From Lactobacillus gigeriorum DSM 23908 = CRBIP 24.85 (GTDB lineage: Bacteria > Bacillota > Bacilli > Lactobacillales > Lactobacillaceae), in contig NZ_CAKC01000062.1 of NCBI RefSeq assembly GCF_000296855.1, forward strand, positions 1 to 34,289: DNA of 34,289 nt, read 5' to 3'. Made by a program: the position numbers and the translations under genes. The notes beneath the pieces are model-generated. The model was given only the letters and a program-made list of their open reading frames with translations, had not been told where the DNA came from and did not search any database. Below are positions 17,199 through 24,525 of the stretch, in pieces (within the stretch, counting starts at the first letter, position 1; every line of letters begins with the position of its first letter).

Positions 17199-17648
17199 AT
17201 GATGAAAGCAAAAATTGTATATGCAAGTATGACTGGCAACGATGAAGATATGGCAGAAATCTTGGAAGAAGACTTACAAGATTTAGGCTTCGATACTGAT
17301 TCGACTGAAGTTGCCTTTGCCGACGCTAGCGACTATCTCGAAAGCGATCTTTGTATTTTCATTACTTATACTTATGGCGAAGGTACAATGACAGATGAAA
17401 TTGCAGATTTTTATGACCAGCTTAAAGAACTCGATTTAACTGGCAAATATTTTGCAGTAATGGGCTCTGGCGACAAGACCTATGGTGAACATTTCTGCGA
17501 AAACGTGTTTGACTATCAATCAGCCTTTTTAGCTTGTGGTGCAACAGAAATCACTGCTCCAGTAACTATTGAGAATTCACCTGATGATGAGGCAATCGCA
17601 GCGATTGACCACGCTGCTGAAGAAATGGCTGACAAATTAGATGCATAA
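17199..17648 (+). CDS. Flavodoxin
   Basis: A short-chain flavodoxin of 149 residues that carries electrons through bound FMN in the cytoplasm. The phosphate loop is SMTGNDEDMAE (residues 10-20, a T/S-x-T-G-N pattern), and the flavin-stacking loops are TYTYGEGT and GSGDKTYGEHFC. It is acidic, as is normal. Two ATG codons in a row (17199 and 17202) follow AAAGG; either could be used. It overlaps gtrA by eight bases, so the two are co-transcribed, though no shared pathway is obvious. Confidence 0.93.
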   Translation: MMKAKIVYASMTGNDEDMAEILEEDLQDLGFDTDSTEVAFADASDYLESDLCIFITYTYGEGTMTDEIADFYDQLKELDLTGKYFAVMGSGDKTYGEHFCENVFDYQSAFLACGATEITAPVTIENSPDDEAIAAIDHAAEEMADKLDA

Positions 17649-18156
17649 AAAATCCTCAACGGTAGCAGCTGATCGTGCACAAGTTCGTAAATTAGGTCGT
17701 AAGATTGCTAAACGGCACCGTAATTTATGGGCATATATGTTTTTTGGCTTCATCGCTGCATTAATAAACACGCTTGTTTTCATGGTGCTCCATCAATGGT
17801 GGCACATCGTTTTAGTAATTTCTAATACTGCAGCTTTCATTATTTCAAATGCAGCTTCGTTTTACTTCAATCAAAAAGCTGTCTTTACTAATAACGTCGA
17901 TCATGATCATTCAGTTTGGCATAAATTGGTAGTCTTCTTTACCTATCGGATCATTAGCTTGATCCCCGACACTTTAATTATGTTAGTCGGTTTGTCTTGG
18001 CTTCATCTTAATGCCTTATTGGTAAAAATTATCGATCAAATTTTAGTTGGTATTTTCAATTATTTGACAACTCGTTCGGTTTTTCAGAAGCAAGAACATA
18101 CTATGATTGAACGAGCAAAGGCTAGAATTGAAGAGCGTAAAAGTAAACATAATTAA
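17641..18156 (+). CDS. GtrA family membrane protein
   Basis: A 171-residue protein with four hydrophobic segments (about 30-50, 57-78, 97-118, 124-144) and strongly basic ends. The motif SNAASFYFNQKAVF after the second segment is the GtrA signature (FxxNRxxVF-like). GtrA-type proteins are small membrane partners in surface polysaccharide or teichoic acid glycosylation, thought to help move lipid-linked sugars. It starts inside the end of the flavodoxin gene and is followed by a terminator at 18164-18207. No glycosyltransferase lies beside it. Confidence 0.9.
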   Translation: MHKKSSTVAADRAQVRKLGRKIAKRHRNLWAYMFFGFIAALINTLVFMVLHQWWHIVLVISNTAAFIISNAASFYFNQKAVFTNNVDHDHSVWHKLVVFFTYRIISLIPDTLIMLVGLSWLHLNALLVKIIDQILVGIFNYLTTRSVFQKQEHTMIERAKARIEERKSKHN

Positions 18157-18163
18157 GTATGTT

Positions 18164-18207
18164 AAAAGGCATCTTGTCGAATTATTCGTTCGATGGGATG
18201 CCTTTTT
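18164..18207 (+). terminator. Terminator of the flavodoxin-gtrA unit
   Basis: Arms AAAAGGCATC (18164-18173) and GATGCCTTTT (18197-18206) with T run to 18207, eight bases after the gtrA stop. Confidence 0.88.
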
Positions 18208-18232
18208 GTGTTGTGATTATTTGAGTTTAGTC

Positions 18233-18493
18233 TCATTCATCAGCGTGAATGTTAAATAAAGCGCCTAATCCGCTAAAAGAAGGGAAATTCTCATTGAAAT
18301 CTTCTAAAAAGTTCTTTAGCTCTTCCGGTAAGTCTCTTGTTATGTCTCTTCTCGTATTTTATAAATTAAATCAATGACTCAGATAATTATTAATTTGGGC
18401 AAAAATAAGAATTTCAACAATAACTTCAATACATTGATGGACTATAATCTCCGCTTGTTTCAAAGGGCAGTAATAACTATTAAAGTTAATCAT
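18233..18493 (-). pseudogene. Decayed small gene with two in-frame stops
   Basis: From the ATG at 18493 one frame reads 40 codons (MINFNSYYCPLKQAEIIVHQ then CIEVIVEILIFAQINNYLSH), hits TGA at 18371-18373, three codons later TAA at 18359-18361, and then continues 41 codons (DLPEELKNFLEDFNENFPSF, ending FNIHADE) to TGA at 18233-18235. The protein-like character on both sides in the same frame, with an acidic helical C-terminus, suggests one gene of about 85 codons interrupted by two stops. The ribosome site is weak. I do not recognise the family. Confidence 0.5.
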
Positions 18494-18621
18494 TTGTCCA
18501 AAATTCAAAAATAATTTTAAAAACAATTTTGACCGAAACAGTGATTTATTTTATTATATATTAGTCTAATAGCTGATGACTTTAAAAGCTGATTATTGTT
18601 TTATCTATATAGGAGGACAAA
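18494..18621. other. AT-rich spacer
   Basis: Leader region of the membrane gene that follows. It ends with the strong ribosome site AGGAGG (18611-18616). TATATT-like -10 candidates occur near 18553-18560, but no pair is decisive; nothing else is seen. Confidence 0.4.
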
Positions 18622-18981
18622 ATAAAAGTCACGAAATTGGTAGTTGGTATATTGCAAATTGTTATTGCTGCTTTCATAGTTTTACAATCCGCAGCTGTAG
18701 GTATTGGTCACGCCATAGAAAATTCCAATGATGCTGGTGGTAGTGCCGGAATGATAACAGCTATCTTATTTTTAGTTTCTGGTATTGTTTATTTAAGTAC
18801 AAAGAAATCTAAAAAAATGGGAGGAGATATTGCTTGTTTAGTTATTAATTTACTTGCTTGGCTTTTTGCTATTACCAATGCACACGATTATACAGACTTG
18901 ATGATTTGGGGCTGGTTAGCATTTATTATTGGTGTAGGATTTTTCTCATGGCACCTAGTCGTTAATAAAAAGCAAAAGTAG
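18622..18981 (+). CDS. Small membrane protein with apparent ATA start codon
   Basis: A protein of about 119 residues with three or four hydrophobic segments (first one GILQIVIAAFIVLQSAAVGI), a Gly/Ser-rich loop SNDAGGSAG and a basic end NKKQK. It resembles small membrane proteins of lactobacilli and streptococci that begin MKxxKLVVGI. The perfect AGGAGG at 18611-18616 is followed by ACAAA and then ATA-AAA-GTC-ACG-AAA-TTG (18622 on), so the expected ATG reads ATA. An in-frame TAG at 18610-18612 excludes an earlier start. The next usable codon, TTG 18637, is 20 bases from the ribosome site and would cut off the conserved MKVTK-like beginning. Function unknown. Confidence 0.6.
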   Translation: MKVTKLVVGILQIVIAAFIVLQSAAVGIGHAIENSNDAGGSAGMITAILFLVSGIVYLSTKKSKKMGGDIACLVINLLAWLFAITNAHDYTDLMIWGWLAFIIGVGFFSWHLVVNKKQK

Positions 18982-19008
18982 TTTAAAGATTTTTTACAAA
19001 GATATCCC

Positions 19009-19040
19009 AACAGATTGATCTACTGATTAATCTGTTTTTT
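19009..19040 (+). terminator. Terminator of the small membrane protein gene
   Basis: Arms AACAGATT (19009-19016) and AATCTGTT (19029-19036) followed by T run. Confidence 0.8.
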
Positions 19041-19063
19041 ATATCTATCATTTCTCACTTAAA

Positions 19064-19098
19064 TTAAAAAGCCTTACGACATATAAAACATCGTAAAG
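19064..19098 (-). terminator. Terminator after tRNA-Arg
   Basis: On the leftward strand CTTTACGA pairs with TCGTAAGG (one G-T pair), then C and five T. It lies 12 bases after the tRNA 3' end. Confidence 0.65.
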
Positions 19099-19109
19099 CC
19101 TTACATCAA

Positions 19110-19183
19110 TGATCCAGGCGAGATTCGAACTCGCGACACACGGTTTAGGAAACCGATGCTCTATCCAGCTGAGCTACTAGACC
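19110..19183 (-). tRNA. tRNA-Arg (anticodon CCT, decodes AGG)
   Basis: The 74-base leftward sequence folds as a full cloverleaf: acceptor GGTCTAG with CTGGATC (two G-T pairs), D arm GCTC/GAGC, anticodon stem CGGT/ACCG around TTCCTAA, T arm GCGAG-TTCGAAT-CTCGC and discriminator A. The anticodon is CCT. The 3' CCA is not encoded, since ATTG follows. Pair 27-43 is T-T. It sits 47 bases downstream of the EIIC gene and has its own terminator. Confidence 0.95.
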
Positions 19184-19188
19184 ATACC

Positions 19189-19221
19189 GAATTAACTTTA
19201 CCATAAATTGGCAGTTAATTC
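19189..19221. repeat. Inverted repeat just upstream of the tRNA
   Basis: Nine-base arms GAATTAACT (19189-19197) and AGTTAATTC (19213-19221) with an inner CCA/TGG pairing. On the leftward strand no T run follows; on the rightward strand a T run begins eight bases later. It may be a weak end for the EIIC transcript or a tRNA precursor structure. Confidence 0.4.
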
Positions 19222-19230
19222 ATTACTTTT

Positions 19231-20559
19231 TTAGTATTCACGAGCAAATGGGCTTCGCTCGCCATTGGCAGTTGCAATCTTATCTGCTGCAAAAATAAAT
19301 GGCATCCAAATCAGAAAAGCTAACGCCATATTAATCAAACAAACGAGAATTGCTCGCCAATCATAATTACATGCTAAAAATGCTCCAAGAAGCGGTGGCA
19401 TAAAACTAGGAACTGCTACTTGAACTGGGTTAACTAACCCCATAACTGTCATCCAGTAGGCAAATGCAACGTTAACCGCCGGTGCTAACACAAACGGGAT
19501 GAAATACACGGGATTTAAAACCACTGGCAAGCCGAAGACAATTGGCTCGCCAATATTGAAGAAACTCGGAGCTAATGCCACTTTAGCCATAGTTCTTGTT
19601 TCATTTCGTTTAGAAAATGCCAAGATCCCCATAATTAAAATCAATGTACCACCAGTACCACCAAACCAAGCAAAAACATCAAACGATCCTCTTGCCCATA
19701 GCATGCTTGGTATTTTTCCCGCTTTTACCAAAGTAACATTTACGTTCTGAGCTGTCAGCCAAATTGAATCCAAAATTGGCGCCATCACGCCCAAGCCATT
19801 TAGACCGAAAAACCAGAAAATCTGAATCAAAATGGTTACCAACATTACCATGCCAAAGCCTTGACCCATCTTGATCAACGGCATTTGGATCGAATGAAGC
19901 AACCAATTGCCAAAATATGTACCCGTAAGTAATTGGAACAGATAATTAATTGAGCCAACAGTAAAAATTGCAATAATGCCTGGAAGCAAAGAATCTAATG
20001 CAACCATCTCTGCATGAGGATAATTAGCCTGTAAATGAAGCATAATTCTCCCTTTGTAGCAGAGTGCATAAACTGCAAAACCCAGAGAGCCAAATAAAAT
20101 CGCAGTAAAAATGCCACTTGTAGAAAACTGGCTAATATCAAAAGCATTTTTGGCAAGCAGACTTTTTCCAGCAACGTCAACCTTAACGACATTTGCTACG
20201 CTCATCATAAATGAAGCAACGGAAATGATCGCTCCAGCTAAGCGATTAGTTTCAAAAGTCTTAGAAAGTTGATAGCCTAAGGCAACTGCCAAAAATAAGG
20301 CAAATAAAGCAAAGCTGCCTCGCCAAACAATCATGCTGATGGACAATAGTGGCTTGAGTAAAAATGCGAGCCCTTTTAGTCCTAACTGATCTCGTGCAAT
20401 TTCAACCAAACTTTTTATTAAAACCGCAAGTGAGCCTGCAATCGTAATTGGAATGATTGAAATAAAGGCGTTTTTCAATGCGACTAGCCATCTAACCTGT
20501 CCCAGTCTGGTTGCGATTGGCAAAACGTAGTCTTCCAACCATGAAACTAATCGATTCAT
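19231..20559 (-). CDS. PTS EIIC permease, lactose/cellobiose family
   Basis: A 442-residue membrane permease with about ten hydrophobic segments, of the EIIC family that imports and helps phosphorylate beta-glucosides, cellobiose or lactose. The family signature NIGEPIVFGLPVVLNP (about residues 336-351) carries the sugar-binding Gly-Glu-Pro motif, and the N-terminal IPITIAGSL stretch is typical. No EIIA or EIIB gene is near, so it must borrow partners or act otherwise. Its ATG overlaps the helicase stop as ATGA, the last gene of a three-gene operon. Confidence 0.92.
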   Translation of the reverse strand: MNRLVSWLEDYVLPIATRLGQVRWLVALKNAFISIIPITIAGSLAVLIKSLVEIARDQLGLKGLAFLLKPLLSISMIVWRGSFALFALFLAVALGYQLSKTFETNRLAGAIISVASFMMSVANVVKVDVAGKSLLAKNAFDISQFSTSGIFTAILFGSLGFAVYALCYKGRIMLHLQANYPHAEMVALDSLLPGIIAIFTVGSINYLFQLLTGTYFGNWLLHSIQMPLIKMGQGFGMVMLVTILIQIFWFFGLNGLGVMAPILDSIWLTAQNVNVTLVKAGKIPSMLWARGSFDVFAWFGGTGGTLILIMGILAFSKRNETRTMAKVALAPSFFNIGEPIVFGLPVVLNPVYFIPFVLAPAVNVAFAYWMTVMGLVNPVQVAVPSFMPPLLGAFLACNYDWRAILVCLINMALAFLIWMPFIFAADKIATANGERSPFAREY

Positions 20560-21809
20560 TTTTTCACCTTCAAATAATGTGGATGATATCCTTTATTCTT
20601 ATTTTTACGCTTTTTGTGTTTCTTCTTTTTTTCTGCTACTGGGGTTACTTTAGTACTCGTCTTGGTTACTTTTCCACCAGTAGACTCATCACCAGATACC
20701 TTTTTCTTTGGTTTATTAGGACTTAACTGATAGCCAGCAAAATATACTCGCTGGATTTCTAATTCGCCAGCTAAAAGATTTTTCAAATCACGTAAATCAT
20801 GATCATCCCCTAAAGTTACCACATGTCCTTCTTTATTCATTCGGCCTGTTCGACCTGCACGATGCAAATAGGTATTAACTTCACTTGGAATGTCATAGTT
20901 AATCACATAAGTAACATCAGGAATATCTAGACCACGAGCGGCTAAATCTGTTGCTAGCAACAATTTGGTTTTTCCTGTAGCCAAATCATGTAACGCTTCT
21001 TCTCGCCGAGTCTTACTAAATTCGTTTGCAAGTAATTTGAACTTGGTTTTGGTATGTCCTAAAATTCCAGCTACTCGCATCATTGTCTGATTCGAATCAA
21101 AAAATAGGATGCCTTTGAAACGATCTAGCTTGGTCATTTTTTGCAAAAAGTCGATCTTATGAGCATTGTCGACTTGTAAAAAATAATGCTTTATCTGCGA
21201 TTTTTGCTTCTTACGAACATCAATCAACAAAAATTGTCGGGCAAACATTTCTTCTGCTGCTTTAGTAATATGAGACTCGGTGGCCCCAAAAAGCAAGATT
21301 TGACTCGTTGCTGGCAAATTCTGTCCTAGCGAACTAAGCAAATCTAATTTGGTAAATTCCAATAAATCATCAGCTTCATCGATAATTAAAGTTCTGATTT
21401 GACTGATTTTAATTCGACCGCTTGAGAAAAAGTCGAAAAATCTTCCTGGAGTAGCCACAATTACTTCGGGATGTTTTTTCTTCAATAACTCCTCTTGACG
21501 CTTACGATTACCAGCTCCTACTAATGTTGCACCTGCCAAATGCAACACACTCAAATAAGGATTGATAGCATGTCTAATCTGTACTGCCAATTCTGTGGTT
21601 GGCGCAAAAATTACTACCTGGTTAGCCTGCCCCACCTCAGCTCGTTCAATGCTCGGCAAAGCATAAGCCAGAGTTTTTCCAGTACCAGTTTTAGCTAATC
21701 CAATCAAACTAGCGCCATTAATAATGGCTTCATAGGTCGCTGTTTGAATTAAAGTAGGGTTTTCTTTATGTTCTTTTATTAAAATATTTTTGATTGCTTC
21801 TTGATACAT
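20556..21809 (-). CDS. DEAD-box ATP-dependent RNA helicase
   Basis: A 417-residue helicase with all core motifs: Q-like region NPTLIQTATYEAII, Walker A AKTGTGKT (39-46), APTTELAVQ, ATPGR, DEAD (144-147), motif III as FGATES rather than the usual SAT, ATDLAARGLDIPDV and HRAGRTGR. A basic Lys-rich tail (KKKKHKKRKNKNKG) likely binds RNA, as in CshA/CshB-type enzymes that unwind RNA in ribosome assembly or mRNA decay. The ATG overlaps the GH25 gene stop as TAATG and the stop overlaps EIIC, so translation of all three is coupled. Confidence 0.94.
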   Translation of the reverse strand: MYQEAIKNILIKEHKENPTLIQTATYEAIINGASLIGLAKTGTGKTLAYALPSIERAEVGQANQVVIFAPTTELAVQIRHAINPYLSVLHLAGATLVGAGNRKRQEELLKKKHPEVIVATPGRFFDFFSSGRIKISQIRTLIIDEADDLLEFTKLDLLSSLGQNLPATSQILLFGATESHITKAAEEMFARQFLLIDVRKKQKSQIKHYFLQVDNAHKIDFLQKMTKLDRFKGILFFDSNQTMMRVAGILGHTKTKFKLLANEFSKTRREEALHDLATGKTKLLLATDLAARGLDIPDVTYVINYDIPSEVNTYLHRAGRTGRMNKEGHVVTLGDDHDLRDLKNLLAGELEIQRVYFAGYQLSPNKPKKKVSGDESTGGKVTKTSTKVTPVAEKKKKHKKRKNKNKGYHPHYLKVKK

Positions 21810-22516
21810 TATTGTGTTAATTGTCCATACTTCTGTTTATATTGGGAAACCGTGCCATTATATGAATACATGGTAACCCCTTTTTCCAAACCACTAACGT
21901 TTTTTACTCGACCGTCAGTAGTATACCGCCAAAATGAATATTGCAATTGATTTGGGACTTTCTTGCCAGTTGCCATAAATAGCGTTCCTTTAGGAAAATA
22001 CTGACGATACTGATTGCTGACGGCAACCATCGCTAGTTTTCCTTGAGATTGTAATAAACTAACAAAATGAGCCATCGATTGCAAATATTTCAAACTTCGT
22101 TGACTAACAGCCGGTTTAATTAGAATCGGCAAGCTTCCTGTCTGCATCCCGACTTTTTTGACAAAATATTGATATTGCTCTTCTGCCGTCGATTCATCAC
22201 TGTAGTATTGTGCTACCCCATAAGCTAGATTAGTCCCCAATACTTGATCGCGATAAGTCAAAAAATCGTTATCAAAATAGGTTTTTCCTTGTGTACTTCG
22301 AAAATAAACAAAGGAAATGCCATGGTCTTCTAGCTGATGCAAATCCACAATCGAATAGTTCTGGTTGAGCTCAATACCAATCGTAGCAGCATTAGTATTG
22401 CTTGGCAAAGTCGTATCTCTCTTAAAGTTGATCAATCCAAGACTTAAAGCCATAATAGCTAATACTAACAGCAATAAGATCAACGGTAAAGTATAGCGAT
22501 GATGAAATCGTTTCAT
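21809..22516 (-). CDS. GH25 (lysozyme-fold) family protein lacking the catalytic acids
   Basis: A 235-residue protein with an N-terminal membrane anchor (about 9-31), so the rest should lie outside the cell. The pattern IGIELNQNYSIVDLHQL, then HGISFVYFRSTQGKTYFDNDF in pieces, and near the end FWRYTTDGRVKNVSGLEKGV, matches the GH25 barrel that cleaves peptidoglycan. In active enzymes the first strand reads GIDVS and a middle strand reads DxE; here they read GIELN (Glu49) and PILIKPAV (130-137), so the central acids are missing. It is probably a binding or structural protein, or has changed function. First gene of the helicase-EIIC operon. Confidence 0.8.
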   Translation of the reverse strand: MKRFHHRYTLPLILLLLVLAIMALSLGLINFKRDTTLPSNTNAATIGIELNQNYSIVDLHQLEDHGISFVYFRSTQGKTYFDNDFLTYRDQVLGTNLAYGVAQYYSDESTAEEQYQYFVKKVGMQTGSLPILIKPAVSQRSLKYLQSMAHFVSLLQSQGKLAMVAVSNQYRQYFPKGTLFMATGKKVPNQLQYSFWRYTTDGRVKNVSGLEKGVTMYSYNGTVSQYKQKYGQLTQ

Positions 22517-22584
22517 TGAAATTCCCTTTCCGTTTACTTATTTTACCTAATTTTTTTATTGTATACCACGCTCTTATTTTTAGT

Positions 22585-22590
22585 TATAAT
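22585..22590 (+). promoter_or_regulatory. -10 box of the permease gene
   Basis: Consensus TATAAT 33 bases before the ATG at 22624; a possible TTGTAT lies at 20 bases spacing, so the -35 is uncertain. Confidence 0.5.
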
Positions 22591-22623
22591 GGACAGGTCA
22601 CTTTCAATTCTGTGAGGTAAAAA

Positions 22624-23931
22624 ATGAAACGACAAATTTCTTTCTTCCAAGCACTGGCTACAGTAGTTGGCGCTGTAATCGGTGCTGGGGTATTTTTTAA
22701 AATTGGAATAATTACTGCTCAAACCAATAGTACTTCGATGACTTTGTTAGTTTGGATTTTAGCGGGCTTTGTTTCGATGACTTGTGGACTTACGATTTCT
22801 GAATTAGCCGCTTCGCTGAAAACAAACGGTGCAATTAAATATTTAGACTACACTTATGGTAGTATTTGGGGCTTCTTGTTTGGTTGGGCGCAGATGGTAA
22901 TTTATTTTCCAGCTCAAATTGGAGCTTTAACTTCGATCTTTGGCGTACAATTTGTTTCTTTATTCAATCTTCCGGCAAAAGATGCAAATTTAGTTGCTTT
23001 ACTTGTCGTCATCTTTTTAGCAGCTACTAATTTTATTGGTACTAGTTTTTCTAGTAAGATCCAGTCAGTAATCACAGTAGTTAAAATTATCCCCATAATT
23101 TTGATTATCGTTTGGGGACTATTTAACCAACAAAAATTAGGAATTCAAATTTTCCCAGTCGTAGCTGGCGCAGGAAAAAGTTTTTCCGCTAGCATGAGTC
23201 AGGGATTACTATCAGCCTTATTTGCTTTTGAGGGATGGATCGTCGTGACGAATTTCGCTAATGAAGTTAAAAACCCTGAAAAAGACCTTTCTGGAGCAAT
23301 TATTTTAGGTTTAATGGCAGTTACTTTGATCTACGTCTTAATCAACTATGCCTTCTTGACTATCTTGCCAATCAAACAATTGGCTGGCAATAATAATGCT
23401 GCGTTTGAGGCATCGATCAAGTTATTCGGGAAAATTGGTGGTAAGCTTGTTACCATTGGCATTTTAACTTCGGTATACGGAGCAGCTAACGCTTACTTAT
23501 TGACGGGGATGCGGACGCCATACATCTTGGCTCAAGATAAGCTCTTACCGTATTCACAAAAGATTGGCAAAACCAATATTCATACTGGCGTTCCAGTTTT
23601 TGGGGCTTTAATCATTACCGGAATATCATTAGTAATGCTTGCCTTGGGTAACTTCAACTTACTAACCGATATGTTAACTTTCGTCATGTGGACTTTCAAC
23701 ACGATGTTGGCTGTAGCCGTAATTATCTTGCGCAAACGGGAACCACAATTAAAACGACCATTCAAAGTACCAGCATATCCGCTAATTCCTTTGATCGCCA
23801 TTGGCGGTGGCTTATTTATTATTATTTCTACGATCATCAACCAATTTGTATTATCAATGATTGGACTAGGATTAACTCTTCTTGGCGTTCCTATTTTCTA
23901 TTATCAAAAAAAGCATGAAGCTCGCAATTAA
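22624..23931 (+). CDS. Amino-acid permease, APC superfamily
   Basis: A 435-residue membrane transporter with about twelve segments. The first helix has the APC substrate motif VVGAVIGAGVFFKIG, and the region FAFEGWIVVTNFANEVKNPEKD (split here as FAFEGWI and NFANEVKNPEKD) marks the conserved sixth helix and following loop. It resembles serine/threonine or LAT-type exchangers such as SteT; the substrate cannot be fixed from sequence. The start follows GTGAGGT. The terminator stem begins within its last codons. Confidence 0.9.
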   Translation: MKRQISFFQALATVVGAVIGAGVFFKIGIITAQTNSTSMTLLVWILAGFVSMTCGLTISELAASLKTNGAIKYLDYTYGSIWGFLFGWAQMVIYFPAQIGALTSIFGVQFVSLFNLPAKDANLVALLVVIFLAATNFIGTSFSSKIQSVITVVKIIPIILIIVWGLFNQQKLGIQIFPVVAGAGKSFSASMSQGLLSALFAFEGWIVVTNFANEVKNPEKDLSGAIILGLMAVTLIYVLINYAFLTILPIKQLAGNNNAAFEASIKLFGKIGGKLVTIGILTSVYGAANAYLLTGMRTPYILAQDKLLPYSQKIGKTNIHTGVPVFGALIITGISLVMLALGNFNLLTDMLTFVMWTFNTMLAVAVIILRKREPQLKRPFKVPAYPLIPLIAIGGGLFIIISTIINQFVLSMIGLGLTLLGVPIFYYQKKHEARN

Positions 23932-23949
23932 GCTAGCTCATGCTTTTTT
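23907..23949. terminator. Terminator between permease and MerR genes
   Basis: Arms AAAAAAGCATGA (23907-23918) and TCATGCTTTTTT (23938-23949). The left arm overlaps the last permease codons. T runs on both strands allow two-way use. Confidence 0.88.
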
Positions 23950-23959
23950 CGTACCTTCA

Positions 23960-24436
23960 TTAAATTAAATCTCGCAAATCATGACATTTAGCTAGTTCTG
24001 CTTGATACTGTTCGTGGATCATTGGATCTACTCGATCGCCCTCGTCAGTTTTTACCATGTGAATCTGCTCTGTTCCTGCCAAAAGAGACGTTTTAAAGTA
24101 CCACATTTTATAATGTAAAAAATCCAATTGTTTTTGAAGAACTTCAATTTGTTTTTGTACGTTAGCTTTCTCATCACGCAACAAATCATATCTTGTTTGT
24201 AACGTAGCATCACCTTGCATGCACAGATTGATGAATTCTCGGATCTGACTGATGGTCATGCCACATTTTTTCATACATTCAATGACTTCTAAAAAGTTCA
24301 AATCATTATCTTTAAACGCTCTTCTTCCTGCTTGATCACGATCAACAAAAGGCAACAAACCTTTTTTATCGTAATAGCGCAAGGTTGAAGGAGCTAGATT
24401 CATTTTTTCAGCAACTTCGCTAATAGTATATCGCAT
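23960..24436 (-). CDS. MerR family transcriptional regulator
   Basis: A 158-residue regulator with the winged-helix MerR domain at the N-terminus (MRYTISEVAEKMNLAPSTLR, then YYDKKGLLPF and RRAFKDNDLNFL), a coiled-coil dimer helix (about 85-120) and a short C-terminus with no cysteine cluster, so it belongs with the organic-compound or stress type rather than metal sensors. MerR activators twist promoters with overlong spacers. It diverges from the acetyltransferase gene, whose promoter has the expected 19-base spacer holding a dyad, so it very likely controls that gene and itself. Confidence 0.93.
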   Translation of the reverse strand: MRYTISEVAEKMNLAPSTLRYYDKKGLLPFVDRDQAGRRAFKDNDLNFLEVIECMKKCGMTISQIREFINLCMQGDATLQTRYDLLRDEKANVQKQIEVLQKQLDFLHYKMWYFKTSLLAGTEQIHMVKTDEGDRVDPMIHEQYQAELAKCHDLRDLI

Positions 24437-24451
24437 ATATTCACCTTTTTC

Positions 24452-24482
24452 TTGACTTAAACCATAGTTTAACTTGTAGTAT
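24452..24482 (+). promoter_or_regulatory. MerR-type promoter with 19-base spacer
   Basis: -35 TTGACT (24452-24457), 19-base spacer, -10 TAGTAT (24477-24482). The long spacer is the hallmark of promoters activated by MerR proteins. It reads towards the acetyltransferase gene. Confidence 0.8.
24457..24472. promoter_or_regulatory. MerR operator dyad
   Basis: TTAAAC-CATA-GTTTAA, centred in the 19-base spacer. A second related half (AACTATGGTTT, 24483-24493) forms an 11-base inverted repeat with AAACCATAGTT (24459-24469). Confidence 0.75.
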
Positions 24483-24525
24483 AACTATGGTTTCATCAAT
24501 CGGTCAACTAGAAAGGAAGCATTTT

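Noticed and set aside
19110-19183. tRNA-Arg as a phage or island attachment site
   Set aside because: No integrase gene and no second copy of the tRNA 3' end were seen in the window.
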